Positions 1 to 9,271 of a stretch of DNA of 64,000 nt are shown here, piece by piece. How positions within the stretch are numbered: the first letter of the stretch is position 1; every line of letters starts with the position of its first letter. The position numbers were made by a program, and so were the translations under genes. The notes beneath the pieces are model-generated. The model did no database searches. It was not told the origin of the DNA and saw nothing but the letters and a program-made list of their open reading frames with translations. This stretch comes from Nitrosopumilus sp. K4. Its GTDB lineage: Archaea; Thermoproteota; Nitrososphaeria; Nitrososphaerales; Nitrosopumilaceae. The stretch spans positions 1,330,330 through 1,394,329 of the forward strand of contig NZ_CP067007.1 of the NCBI RefSeq assembly GCF_018128925.1, read 5' to 3'.

Positions 1-209
1 TTATTCAAATCAATTTTTTCCCACAGGACATTACTTGTGGTGATATATTTTACAGGAATTTCATCTTCATTTTCTACGCTACTTTGAAGGGTCTTTCCAC
101 TTCTAATATCAAAATCATATTTAATCTTCTTTATTTCCCAATTCTCAGGAACCTTTCCAATCCATTCTACTCCTGAATCTTTCATTTTTGGGTATGATTT
201 TAGTCTCAA
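1..209 (-). CDS. hsdS: Type I restriction specificity subunit, second copy (5' part only)
   Basis: This is the amino-terminal part (about 69 residues) of a second HsdS; the rest lies beyond the left edge. It starts at a TTG at 209, giving MRLKSYPKMKDSGVEWIG, and an in-frame TAG lies just upstream. A strong AAGGAGGT ribosome site precedes the TTG by 8 nt. The MKDSGVEWIG block (coded at 156-185) is the conserved opening of HsdS target-recognition domains and also occurs twice in the complete hsdS of this operon. The gene follows hsdR with a 3-nt gap, so it is probably the last gene of the same transcript. HsdS sets the DNA sequence recognised by the M2S and R2M2S complexes. Confidence 0.85.
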   Translation of the reverse strand, partial: MRLKSYPKMKDSGVEWIGKVPENWEIKKIKYDFDIRSGKTLQSSVENEDEIPVKYITTSNVLWEKIDLN

Positions 210-212
210 AAG

Positions 213-3200
213 CTAGTACCTCCTTGACAATTGCTCACGTTTTTCCTTAATTTTATCCCAATTTTGCAAAATGTCAATGGATTCGGAACTATTCCACCAT
301 TCATCAAAGGGAACTTGAGAGGTAGTTTTTCTAATTTCACTATATTGGCCAAGATTTACTGTAGTAGGTGATGGAACATTATATGTTACATTTTCTGCAA
401 TCATAAATCTATCATGCATCTGTCTATGCAAGTCTTTAGTCATTATCACCTGCATCTCACAAGAAATTCCTTTTTCCTTTAATTCATTTTGGAATTTAGA
501 GAATTCGTTATACAGTCTATCATTAATTCCATTCTGATAAACACTTGTTAGAATTTTAACATGTTTTACATTATCCATATCAAGTCCGTGCATTAAAAAT
601 TCCAATCCTTCATAATTGAAGTATCTGTCAACCCAATGCAGATGTCCTCTACAACTTGAGATTGTCTGTCTAAATCGTAATCTGTTTTCTACAGGATTGG
701 CAGGAGTGATTGGAGGAATATGATTTTCTTGAATTCGTTCATAGTATGCGTCCACTGCTTTTTGTACTATTGCAGAATGATATTCTTCATCTTCCCAAAT
801 TCTTGATACTAGTCCCTTATATTTTTCCGCAGTTTGTCTACTTCCAATAATTTTGTCAAATTCCTCTTTGAATGCTCTGGCTAGATCATTTTTATCATTG
901 AATTTTGATTTAGCAATCTCTTTGAGTGAGGAATTTTTCATCAGTTCTGACATCCACTGATCAATAGTCATTACTTCAGCATCGCTAAGATCAAATCCTT
1001 TTCCAAACTGATCATTCATTGCGCGAATAATATCAGATAAGGATGTTAGAATCTCAGGTTTTTTACCAGATGGGATTTTTCCTGAAGAAACAAGATTTCT
1101 CTTTCCAGAGTCAGGAGAAATATTTCCTTCATGAATCTTTTCGAGCCTAAATCTCTGAAGCGAAATGTCTCCTTGTACTGCTCCAAGTTGCAATGTATCC
1201 CCTGATAATAGTTTTTTAGCCACAAGAAATTTGATTAATGCATACAATTTCTCAAGATTGACATCCTTGTATTTTACAAGTCTAGTTAAAAATGCATATT
1301 CGCTATGATATTTGTGCAAGTTTGATCTAAATTCATCTTGAATCTTTTCATCACTTTTGTTGTATCTGTCAAGTAGTGGTTCAATCCGTCTAAAAATTTC
1401 AGGGTGATCAGTTGAATGTGTTTCAGGATCAAACCAAATGTCTGCAAAATCATCAAGATCTTTTTGTGTGATAATTTTAAACTCCATAATATGAGAAAAC
1501 AATTCAATAATGAAATTTGGTTTTACTTTGTCAATTAATGATGTTCCTTCATAAAATACCTTAAAGGAATCTTGAATTGATTGTGCTTCATTAACAAAAT
1601 CAATTACTCTAGTTTCTTCCTTTAATGGATGATATCTGTTAAGACGAGACAATGTCTGAACAGCCTTTATTCCTTTGAGTTGCTTGTCTACATACATTGT
1701 ATGCAATAATGGCTGATCATATCCTGTTTGATATTTTTCTGCAACAATTAGAATATTATATTCAGGAGTATCAAATAATTCTCTTAGCTGTTCATCTGTA
1801 CTTGTGTGATTTAGCGAGTATTCAGTATGAAAATTTCCTTCTTCATCTTTGATAGAGCCAGAAAATGCAACAAGTGTCTTTACGCCTTTGATCTCTTTTT
1901 CTTTGATTAGTCTGTCTAAGATTCGTTTGTACTTGAATGCTGCAAGTCTGGCAGGAGTTACAATCATTGCTTTTGCTAGCCCGCCTATTGCAGGCTTGAC
2001 ATTTTGTTGAAAGTCCGCTAGAATTACTTCACTTTTTGCTTCTTCTGCCATCTCGTGAGAATTTACCCATCGAAGAATTGCAGCTGTTGCTCTTTTTCCT
2101 TCAACTATTTTTTCTCCAGTTGAAGTTTTTACCAGATTAAAATATTGATTGTATGTCGTATAGTTTTGCAATACATCTAAGATGAATCCCTCCTCAATTG
2201 CCTGCCTCATTGTGTATTCATGATGAGGATCATATGGGATTCCATCCCCCCTCCTGCTGGGCTCAGAAATCTCTTTTCCAAAGAGCCTAAGGGTCTTTTC
2301 TTTAGGGGTTGCAGTAAAGGCATAGTAGCTGAGATTCTCAATTGAGCGAAATTCCTCTATTTTTTCAACCAACCCTTTTTTGGATTCTTCTTGCTGCGCC
2401 TCTTTTTTGATTTCCTCAGGCATTTTTGCTGAAAGCACATCAACAACTGATTTTGCTTCATCTCCTGCTTGAGAAGAGTGTGCCTCATCAATAATTACTG
2501 CAAATTTTTTCCCCTTTATTTCTCCAATTTTTTTTAGTGTTTGGGGGAATTTTTGCTGAGTCGTGATTAGAATTTTGTTTGCAGTTTGTAAATTATCAAT
2601 TAATGCAGGTGTGTTTTCCATTTTTTCAACTACACCTTCAGTTTTTTTGAATTGTTCTATTGTCTTTGCAAGTTGATTTACAACCCCTACTCTGTCAGAC
2701 AAAACAATTACAGAATTAAAAATTGCCTCATCATCATTATCATGTAATGAAAATAATTTGTATGCAAGCCATGCAATTGTATTACTTTTTCCACTTCCAG
2801 TGGAGTGTTGAATTAGATAGTTATCTCCTGCACCATTATCTTTGGTTTCATTTTCCAGTAGATTTACCGCATCTAATTGATGATATCTTGGGAAGATGAG
2901 TTTTTCTTTTGGTTTTTCCGGATACTTTTGTGGAATAATTTGTATTGCAATGTATCTTCCAATAATGTCAAGCCATTGATCTTTTTGTAGTATTTTTTCC
3001 CAGAGATAACTAGTTCTCATTCCAGAGGGGTTTGGAGGGTTTCCCTTTCCGCCATTGTATCCTTTGTTAAATGGCAGGAATTCAGTTTTTGTTCCCTCTA
3101 GTTTTGTAGTCATGTGAATTTCAAATGGATCTACTGCAAAGTGAACCATTGCTCTTTTTTTAAACGCAAATAGAATCTCTTGTGGATCCCTGTCTTGTTG

Positions 3201-3698
3201 ATATTGAGTTATCGCGTCAAGATAGCCATTTTTGTAGTCTTTGAGTTCTGCTGTTGCTACGGGTAATCCGTTTAGGAAAAATCCCAAATCAATTGACTTT
3301 TCATTTTTTGTAGAATAGTGAAATTGTCTTTTTACTGAGAGAATGTTTTTCTCATAGAGGCGTTGCAGTTCTGGATTTCTACCCGAAACAGGCTTGAAAT
3401 AGGCACAATCTAGTCTGATGTCAGATAGTACAAATCCGTTTCTTAGAACATGTATCATGGATTCAGAATCTAATGTCTTTTCTACACTACGAAGAATCTC
3501 ATCTCGAGTATTTTCTCCATGAATCTCTTTGAGTTTATTGAAATTATCTTGTTGTGAGTTTTCAATGAATCGAATTAAAATCTCATAGTCTATGCCAAGT
3601 TTTCTGTCATAGTTTTCTGTAGATTTTTCATAACCAGATTCTAGAAGAAAGTTTTCAATTGTATCTTCAAATTGTTTTTCTGTGACTTGAGTTGTCAC
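213..3698 (-). CDS. hsdR: Type I restriction enzyme R subunit (HsdR)
   Basis: This 1161-residue protein is the motor and nuclease subunit of a type I restriction enzyme. The N-terminal nuclease domain shows a PD-(D/E)xK core at D137 and E151-L-K153. The SF2 helicase part follows, with Walker A GSGKS near 301-305, DEAH at 404-407, FTATP at 461-465 and a motif VI SRLNRYHP further on. It translocates DNA with ATP and cuts unmethylated DNA at a distance from the recognition site. Its start overlaps the hsdS stop by 4 nt (ATGA), so it is translationally coupled. The length and all key motifs look intact, so the enzyme is probably active. Confidence 0.95.
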   Translation of the reverse strand: MTTQVTEKQFEDTIENFLLESGYEKSTENYDRKLGIDYEILIRFIENSQQDNFNKLKEIHGENTRDEILRSVEKTLDSESMIHVLRNGFVLSDIRLDCAYFKPVSGRNPELQRLYEKNILSVKRQFHYSTKNEKSIDLGFFLNGLPVATAELKDYKNGYLDAITQYQQDRDPQEILFAFKKRAMVHFAVDPFEIHMTTKLEGTKTEFLPFNKGYNGGKGNPPNPSGMRTSYLWEKILQKDQWLDIIGRYIAIQIIPQKYPEKPKEKLIFPRYHQLDAVNLLENETKDNGAGDNYLIQHSTGSGKSNTIAWLAYKLFSLHDNDDEAIFNSVIVLSDRVGVVNQLAKTIEQFKKTEGVVEKMENTPALIDNLQTANKILITTQQKFPQTLKKIGEIKGKKFAVIIDEAHSSQAGDEAKSVVDVLSAKMPEEIKKEAQQEESKKGLVEKIEEFRSIENLSYYAFTATPKEKTLRLFGKEISEPSRRGDGIPYDPHHEYTMRQAIEEGFILDVLQNYTTYNQYFNLVKTSTGEKIVEGKRATAAILRWVNSHEMAEEAKSEVILADFQQNVKPAIGGLAKAMIVTPARLAAFKYKRILDRLIKEKEIKGVKTLVAFSGSIKDEEGNFHTEYSLNHTSTDEQLRELFDTPEYNILIVAEKYQTGYDQPLLHTMYVDKQLKGIKAVQTLSRLNRYHPLKEETRVIDFVNEAQSIQDSFKVFYEGTSLIDKVKPNFIIELFSHIMEFKIITQKDLDDFADIWFDPETHSTDHPEIFRRIEPLLDRYNKSDEKIQDEFRSNLHKYHSEYAFLTRLVKYKDVNLEKLYALIKFLVAKKLLSGDTLQLGAVQGDISLQRFRLEKIHEGNISPDSGKRNLVSSGKIPSGKKPEILTSLSDIIRAMNDQFGKGFDLSDAEVMTIDQWMSELMKNSSLKEIAKSKFNDKNDLARAFKEEFDKIIGSRQTAEKYKGLVSRIWEDEEYHSAIVQKAVDAYYERIQENHIPPITPANPVENRLRFRQTISSCRGHLHWVDRYFNYEGLEFLMHGLDMDNVKHVKILTSVYQNGINDRLYNEFSKFQNELKEKGISCEMQVIMTKDLHRQMHDRFMIAENVTYNVPSPTTVNLGQYSEIRKTTSQVPFDEWWNSSESIDILQNWDKIKEKREQLSRRY

Positions 3699-4990
3699 GC
3701 AATCGCCTCCCGTACATCAATTTTACCAGTAACAGCAGATGTGATCAGTGCTTGTCTGAATTCTTGTATCTTTTCTATTTGAGATTCTGTTTTTGAGATT
3801 AATGAATCAATTTTAGAGGTTTCTTTTTCTAAAAATCTTGCAATTTCATTTTGTTCTTCTTTGGGAGGTACTGGTAAAACCATATTACCAATAAAACTCC
3901 ATTCAGCCCTTGGCATTTTTGCTCCATAAGTTGATGCATCAATATTCTTTATTGTTCCATCAGATAACAACAATAAAGAAAGAAATTTTGATTCGTAATC
4001 TATTCCTTTGAATACTAAAAACTCACTAGAACATCTTCCTGCAAATTCTGCATTCCATACTTTAGCAAGATATGGTCTCAGTTTTCCTAATAAAACATCC
4101 TTTTCTTCAAACAATTTAGAATCAGATTCATTCATTTCATTATTTACATCAATCAATTTTCCATTTTTTGATGTAATATTTTCTAGTCCAATATAAGGTC
4201 GTGAATTAGAATCTCTTGATTTGTCTGAACGTAAGAAAATTGAAAATTTGAGTCTTTTTTCATTCCATCCTTTAGGTATCTCACCAATCCAATCCACACA
4301 CGAATCCTTCATAGGAACAGTAGGATCTAGTCCTTTTGTTACAGTCTGATTGATGGTACTCTGCCTCTTTTCTTTGAGCAATTCAACCAGTCTTTGGTTT
4401 TTTTGGATGTCCGAATCAATTTTTGTAGTTTTTTTGTCTAGAAAATTTGCAATTTGTTTTTGTTCTTCTAGTGTTTTTGGCAATACAAATTGAAAGTTAT
4501 TGAATGATTCTTGATATAGATGATGAATTGTTGAGCCTGTTTTTATCCAATTAATGAATTCTAAAAATATGCTTGACTGTAACATCCAAAAAATAAATTC
4601 TGACAAATATGTATCTTTTAATGGTCTGATTACCATTACTCCAGTGTTTAATGTAGTGGGTGCAGGAATTTGTTCTACTTTTGCAACTTTTCCAATTGTT
4701 CCATCTTTTGTAATCAAAATATCTTTTTCTCTTAATTGTATGTGGGGATCTTGATCATATCTCCATTGATCAACATGATGACATGTATTCCAATTAATTT
4801 TTCCATTTTCAAAATCTGTTCCAGTTACTAACAAGGGACCTTTATCAGTAAATTCATCGGAACGTAATCCCTGCCAACCAATTCTTCCTTTAACATATGA
4901 TGTAAACTTTATTTTTGTTATATCCCAATGTTCAGGTATTTCTCCAATCCATTCCACACCAGAATCTTTCATCTTTGGATAAATTTTCAT
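3695..4990 (-). CDS. hsdS: Type I restriction specificity subunit (HsdS), complete
   Basis: This 431-residue HsdS has the usual two-halves plan. The first recognition domain opens with MKDSGVEWIGEIP at residue 7. The central conserved helix (EEQKQIANFLDKKTTKID, about 175-192) follows. A second recognition domain opens with MKDSCVDWIGEIP at residue 227, and a second conserved helix (EEQNEIARFLEKE) ends the protein. The two domains differ in sequence, which implies a bipartite asymmetric DNA target. The gene overlaps hsdM by 4 nt upstream and hsdR by 4 nt downstream. The repeated opening motif could support domain exchange with the second hsdS. Confidence 0.94.
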   Translation of the reverse strand: MKIYPKMKDSGVEWIGEIPEHWDITKIKFTSYVKGRIGWQGLRSDEFTDKGPLLVTGTDFENGKINWNTCHHVDQWRYDQDPHIQLREKDILITKDGTIGKVAKVEQIPAPTTLNTGVMVIRPLKDTYLSEFIFWMLQSSIFLEFINWIKTGSTIHHLYQESFNNFQFVLPKTLEEQKQIANFLDKKTTKIDSDIQKNQRLVELLKEKRQSTINQTVTKGLDPTVPMKDSCVDWIGEIPKGWNEKRLKFSIFLRSDKSRDSNSRPYIGLENITSKNGKLIDVNNEMNESDSKLFEEKDVLLGKLRPYLAKVWNAEFAGRCSSEFLVFKGIDYESKFLSLLLLSDGTIKNIDASTYGAKMPRAEWSFIGNMVLPVPPKEEQNEIARFLEKETSKIDSLISKTESQIEKIQEFRQALITSAVTGKIDVREAIA

Positions 4991-7101
4991 TCATTCATCA
5001 ACTCCTCCAGGCCTTCAGAGATTTCTTTTTGTAATTTTCTTATGTCAGCATTGATTTCTTCTAGTGGTCTTAGGGGGGTGTACTTGTAGAATTGACGTGT
5101 AAATGGAATCTCATATCCAATTTTGTCTCTAGTTGATTCATCTATCCATGCATCTGGAACATATTTTTTGACCTCTTCTTCAAAATATTCATCAATGTCT
5201 TTTCCCAATGGAATATTTTCATAATCTCTTAGCTCAGAATCGGCTACAGGGTGAGGATCATCTTGTTTTTCATAGTATGGCTCTGCCGTCTCATCTCGTT
5301 CAGATAATGCATTTTCTATTGTCTTTAATAGTGGAGATGGGAGTTTCACTTCTTTTTGTGTGAAAACTTCTTTGACTTTATCTGAGAATTCAGTATAATT
5401 TTTGAAAGTTTTAGTTGGAATGCTAGCAAGACATTCTAGAACCTGTCCTTTTGATGGAATTTTCTTGAGTGGTTTTTCAGGTAATTTTTCAAAGTTTTTC
5501 TCTTGTTTTAGATTCTCAATTCTTTCCTCATTTACAACAAAATTTCTCTTTAATGGACGCTCTACTGTAATTCGGGTATATCCAAAGTATTCGTTATCAT
5601 AAATCTTTGAGAATTCTCCTTCCTCAAAGTCCTTGAATATCTTTGTAATTTTTGAAATCTGACCATTCTTTTCTTCTTCTATCTCATTTCTTTTCATACC
5701 AAGACTGCTTTTCATTTTAGAGTAAAATTCAGGACCAACTGCATTAATCAATTGGACCTTTCCTTTACGATGTTCAGGCTTGTTATTAGTTACAATCCAT
5801 AGATATGTGAAAATTCCAGTGTTGTAAAATAATTGGTCTGGCATTGCAATTACTGCTTCTAGCATATCATTTTCAATAATCCATTTTCTGATGTTGCTTT
5901 CACCAGATCCTGCTTCTCCAGTAAATAACGGAGACCCGTTTAGAACAATTGCAATTCTTGCACCACCATTTTCTTTTGGTTTCATTTTTGAAATCATGTG
6001 CATCAAAAATAGCAAAGAACCATCGCTTTTTCTTGGAAGTCCTGCACCATACTTTCCATCAAATCCCTTTTCTTGTTCAGCAAAAATCTTTGTAGAATAT
6101 TTTCCCCAATCTACACCAAATGGAGGATTAGATAACATATAGTGAAATTTATCGTCTGGGAATCCATCTTGATCAGTCAGGCTGTTTCCAATCTTAATGT
6201 TCTCTAAGTTCAATTCCTTAATCATCATATCTGATTTACAAATTGCATATGCAAATGGCAAAAGTTCCTGCCCAAACAATTCTACTTTTAATTTTGAATT
6301 AACATCATCATGAAGATGGTTTTTTGCCATTGCAAGCATGCCGCCTGTTCCTGCAGCTGGATCATAAATCGAGACAGAACCGCCCCCTTCTTTGAGTTTT
6401 TCTTCATCTTCTGAAAAAATTAGATTTACCATTAATTGAATAACTTCTCTTGGTGTAAAGTGCTCACCTGCCTCTTCATTTGTTGCCTCACTTGTTTTTC
6501 TAATTAGTTCCTCATAGATTCTGCCCATTACTTCATGAGTGACAGATTCTTTGTCAAGAGGGGCTTTTGCAAAATGCTGAACAATATTGTATAATTGACC
6601 TTGCTTATGTAATTCATCAATGGTATTGTTAAATTTGAAATTCTCAAAAACTTCCTTCACCTCTTTTGAAAATCCCCGCATGTACTCTTTCATATTTTTA
6701 TGAATATCATCTGGTTCTTCGAGGAGTTGCTCTAGATCAAATTTGCTTTTGTTATGGAATTCATAACCAGTAACATCATTTAGGATTTTTTCTAACAGTT
6801 TTTCATCTGTTCCTTTGTGTTTTTCTAATTCTTCAAGAACTTCTTTTTTTGTTGGCTCTAAGAGTCTCCCGAGTCTTCTCAGGACAATAAATGGTAAAAT
6901 AATTCGCCCATAGTCAATTCTCTTAAAATCTCCTCTGAGGATCTCTTTTGCGTTCCATGCCAATGATACAATTTCATTCCATTCCATTTTCTCACTCGTA
7001 CTACTATCATTTAGGGTATCAAAATAACTATTACTTTCATAATTCTGATCGGAAATTTGCCTATTTTTCTTGTTGCTTTTGATTTTATTTTGTTTTTTCA
7101 T
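4987..7101 (-). CDS. hsdM: Type I restriction-modification methyltransferase (HsdM)
   Basis: This 704-residue N6-adenine methyltransferase has the HsdM N-terminal helical domain (about 40-180, with the WNAKEILRGDF stretch), the SAM-binding motif DPAAGTGG (247-254) and the catalytic NPPF (325-328). It methylates the host copy of the target and is also part of the restriction complex. It is first in the M-S-R operon and has its own promoter in the 65-bp gap after the CARF gene. An operator-like palindrome in that gap ends 34 nt before this ATG. The charged N-terminal extension of about 35 residues is not part of the usual domain. Confidence 0.95.
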   Translation of the reverse strand: MKKQNKIKSNKKNRQISDQNYESNSYFDTLNDSSTSEKMEWNEIVSLAWNAKEILRGDFKRIDYGRIILPFIVLRRLGRLLEPTKKEVLEELEKHKGTDEKLLEKILNDVTGYEFHNKSKFDLEQLLEEPDDIHKNMKEYMRGFSKEVKEVFENFKFNNTIDELHKQGQLYNIVQHFAKAPLDKESVTHEVMGRIYEELIRKTSEATNEEAGEHFTPREVIQLMVNLIFSEDEEKLKEGGGSVSIYDPAAGTGGMLAMAKNHLHDDVNSKLKVELFGQELLPFAYAICKSDMMIKELNLENIKIGNSLTDQDGFPDDKFHYMLSNPPFGVDWGKYSTKIFAEQEKGFDGKYGAGLPRKSDGSLLFLMHMISKMKPKENGGARIAIVLNGSPLFTGEAGSGESNIRKWIIENDMLEAVIAMPDQLFYNTGIFTYLWIVTNNKPEHRKGKVQLINAVGPEFYSKMKSSLGMKRNEIEEEKNGQISKITKIFKDFEEGEFSKIYDNEYFGYTRITVERPLKRNFVVNEERIENLKQEKNFEKLPEKPLKKIPSKGQVLECLASIPTKTFKNYTEFSDKVKEVFTQKEVKLPSPLLKTIENALSERDETAEPYYEKQDDPHPVADSELRDYENIPLGKDIDEYFEEEVKKYVPDAWIDESTRDKIGYEIPFTRQFYKYTPLRPLEEINADIRKLQKEISEGLEELMNE

Positions 7102-7135
7102 ACATAATATACTGAATCCTAACTCTTATCCCTAA

Positions 7136-7163
7136 ATTTGTATAATACAAATAAAATTTGTAT
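7136..7163. promoter_or_regulatory. Operator site 1, upstream of hsdM
   Basis: Read towards hsdM (minus strand), three 8-bp half-sites occur in the order ATACAAAT, 3 bp, ATTTGTAT, 1 bp, ATACAAAT. The perfect palindrome is 7145-7163 and the extra half-site is 7136-7143. Exactly 34 nt separate the last half-site from the hsdM ATG. The extra half-site runs into a TATA-like ACAAATTTA, so the palindrome sits just upstream of the expected BRE/TATA. The same arrangement recurs at sites 3 and 4. A regulator-binding role is inferred. Confidence 0.75.
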
Positions 7164-7166
7164 AGT

Positions 7167-7919
7167 CTACAATATGCTGCCTAGCAGATCAGAGAATTCT
7201 GCATAGTATTCTCCTGAGGGGGTAAGCTGAATAGTATTTTTTTTGTTATCCACTAATGATTTTCCCGTCATTTTGTTTTTTGAGGGTTTTTCCCATCCAC
7301 GAGTAACTGTAATGAGATCATTTGTTTGAAGTTTTGCCAAATGATATTCAATTCTTTGGTTTTTCTTTACTCGAGTATCTTTTCTTACCTCTTCTAATAA
7401 CATAGAATATGTGCATTTTCCTAATTTCTTAATTTTTTCTAAAACAATCTTTGTAATCTTTGATGTATTTCCTTTGTCATCTTTTTCAGGAATTACAGGC
7501 ATTGGGAGTTCTTTTACCAATTCTTCACCTCTATGCTTTGATGCTTCCATTACATAGTATACCCTAGTTCCCGCAAGATATGCAGCTACAGTTGCTGCTG
7601 AAACCATCAATTTTGTCCCACCTGTGATATTTATGGCAAAATCCTTCTTACTCAGGTTAGCGTTGGCCTTTTTTTCTTTATAGATAATATTTAGAAGTGA
7701 ATGGATAATTTTGTCCATATCAAATGCATCAACTTTTTCTAAAATTGTTGGTATTTTGTATTGTTCTTCAATTTTCTTTTTGAGTTTCTTTGCCTCTTTT
7801 TCAAAATCATAGTTTGATTCTTTTTTTGTATGAATAATGTATAATTTTTCAGGAAGTGATTTTTTCAATCCTTCTTCAACAACAACTGGTGTCAATCCAA
7901 GTGTAGCTAATTGAATCAT
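7167..7919 (-). CDS. CARF-domain winged-helix transcriptional regulator
   Basis: This 250-residue protein opens with a Rossmann-like strand (IQLATLGLTPVVVEEGL) and carries the CARF signature ITGGTKL at 98-104, the loop that binds cyclic oligonucleotides or related ligands in CARF proteins. Residues of about 155-205 look like a winged helix-turn-helix. This domain order is that of Csa3-like and HFX_2341-like regulators. It has no HEPN or nuclease domain, so it is a regulator rather than an effector. An operator palindrome abuts its start codon (7923-7941), which suggests autoregulation. It lies between hsdM and a divergent HEPN-type gene. The ligand is unknown, and no cyclase gene is visible in the window. 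Confidence 0.85.
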   Translation of the reverse strand: MIQLATLGLTPVVVEEGLKKSLPEKLYIIHTKKESNYDFEKEAKKLKKKIEEQYKIPTILEKVDAFDMDKIIHSLLNIIYKEKKANANLSKKDFAINITGGTKLMVSAATVAAYLAGTRVYYVMEASKHRGEELVKELPMPVIPEKDDKGNTSKITKIVLEKIKKLGKCTYSMLLEEVRKDTRVKKNQRIEYHLAKLQTNDLITVTRGWEKPSKNKMTGKSLVDNKKNTIQLTPSGEYYAEFSDLLGSIL

Positions 7920-7922
7920 TTC

Positions 7923-7941
7923 CTACAAATTTTATTTGTAT
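7923..7941. promoter_or_regulatory. Operator site 2, overlapping the CARF gene promoter
   Basis: The palindrome CTACAAAT-TTT-ATTTGTAT (one mismatch in the left arm) ends only 3 nt before the CARF gene ATG at 7919. A weaker half-site ATCCAATT lies 1 bp further right (7943-7950), on the side facing the divergent gene at 8052. Unlike the other sites, the palindrome here covers the region where the start of a short-leader transcript would lie. That position fits repression of the CARF gene by its own product. This is inferred from position and sequence only. Confidence 0.65.
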
Positions 7942-8051
7942 AATCCAATTATTTACATATTTTTGTTATATGTGTAAGAAAATATGAAAAATGGAAGTTA
8001 AGGAATATCTTAAATGTTCTCGGATAAAGACAATGATAGGAGGTTCATACT

Positions 8052-9218
8052 ATGGAAGATGATGAAAAGTGGGAAGAGGCTCAAGAAGCCGAAGAAGATC
8101 TCTTTGAAGAAGATCTAAAAAAAGAAGAGGAAGATAAACGTGCCTGGGAAGAATTTCAGCAAAAACAATTTGAAGATGCTGCAGAAGAATATTTTCATGA
8201 CAAAGAAATTGAAAATCTGACTGAATCATATGAAGAAGAGTCAGAGGAAAGTCTTGATTTAGATACGGAACAAGAATACAAAGCAGATACAATTGAGAAC
8301 CTCCTTACAGAATTAAAGGAGACAAATTATGATCATTTTTCAACAGAATTAGATGAATTATCAAAAACAATTAAAGAAAAATATCTTGAAGAACTTACAA
8401 AACCTCCAAAAATAATCGAAAAAGAAAATGAGATTGATCTTGATTATGAGGCATATAATTTTGCAAGAACATCAGCAATTCTTTCTTTGCAATTTTCATG
8501 GGTAAAAATAGAATCAAAATTCAAGTCATTACTTGAAAAACTAAAAGAAACAAATTTTTCAAAAGATAAGGAAATTAAAGAATTGGAATTAGTTCTTGAC
8601 AAATTTAAAAAAACATGTGTAATGGAAATTATTGATTCTAAGAAAACACTAAATCAAGATGACAGTCAATTTGATGAAACTGAGAAGTTTGATGACATTA
8701 TTACCAAATTAGATAAAATCTATGCATCATTCTTTGATGTGTTCTTAGTACCAATTACCAATTGGCAATATACCAGAGAAAAAGCGTTCAAATCAGCTCC
8801 AAAAACTATGAAATTTCGTGCATATAATATTGATCTACGACAGAAAAAAGAACAGGCATTAAAAAACAAAGACGAGAACTACTCTACAGATTATTCCACA
8901 TGCAATTATGATACTCAATTTCATTTAGGTGACGATGGACCTACAATCCGTGGTTTTTTGTTTCAAGGGTATTGGAGAGTTGAAACGATGTTAAAAGAAC
9001 TACGTAATCATACTGAGCATTGGAAAAAGGGAGAAAGCAAGGCATATCTTAGCAACAAATTAAAACGAATTTCAGAAGATCCAATCTCCAACATAGAATC
9101 TCCTGGAAATTTTCTTATTTTGATTAGTGTCTTGATGTTAGTTAGTTATCATTTCATAGACATAATGCAAACCTGGATTGACACAGATACTATTCTAAAG
9201 CAAAGATTATACAAATAA
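8052..9218 (+). CDS. HEPN-motif protein with acidic N-terminal region (candidate ribonuclease)
   Basis: This 388-residue protein is in no family I can name. Residues 1-80 are extremely acidic (runs of E and D). The rest is helical, and near the end is R318-N-H-T-E-H323, which matches the R-x4-H catalytic motif of HEPN ribonucleases, followed by a hydrophobic helix (about 343-358). A clear AGGAGGT ribosome site sits 7 nt before the ATG, so this gene has a leader, unlike its neighbours. It diverges from the CARF regulator, and its TAA lies inside operator site 3. HEPN assignment from one motif in a helical C-terminus is plausible but unproven. Confidence 0.6.
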   Translation: MEDDEKWEEAQEAEEDLFEEDLKKEEEDKRAWEEFQQKQFEDAAEEYFHDKEIENLTESYEEESEESLDLDTEQEYKADTIENLLTELKETNYDHFSTELDELSKTIKEKYLEELTKPPKIIEKENEIDLDYEAYNFARTSAILSLQFSWVKIESKFKSLLEKLKETNFSKDKEIKELELVLDKFKKTCVMEIIDSKKTLNQDDSQFDETEKFDDIITKLDKIYASFFDVFLVPITNWQYTREKAFKSAPKTMKFRAYNIDLRQKKEQALKNKDENYSTDYSTCNYDTQFHLGDDGPTIRGFLFQGYWRVETMLKELRNHTEHWKKGESKAYLSNKLKRISEDPISNIESPGNFLILISVLMLVSYHFIDIMQTWIDTDTILKQRLYK

Positions 9219-9236
9219 TATTTGTATAATACAAAT
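9209..9236. promoter_or_regulatory. Operator site 3, upstream of the 9272 operon
   Basis: The perfect palindrome ATACAAAT-AAT-ATTTGTAT (9209-9227) is followed after 1 bp by another ATACAAAT (9229-9236). The start codon at 9272 is 35 nt further on. This repeats, in the direction of transcription, the layout at hsdM. The last half-site runs into a TATA-like AAATTATA. The site overlaps the last codons and stop of the upstream gene. Confidence 0.75.
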
Positions 9237-9271
9237 TATAACATAAGCATCTAAACCTGATAACTATAGGT

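Noticed and set aside
1286-1507. Small frame inside hsdR
   Set aside because: A shadow of the long hsdR reading frame on the same strand, with no ribosome site.
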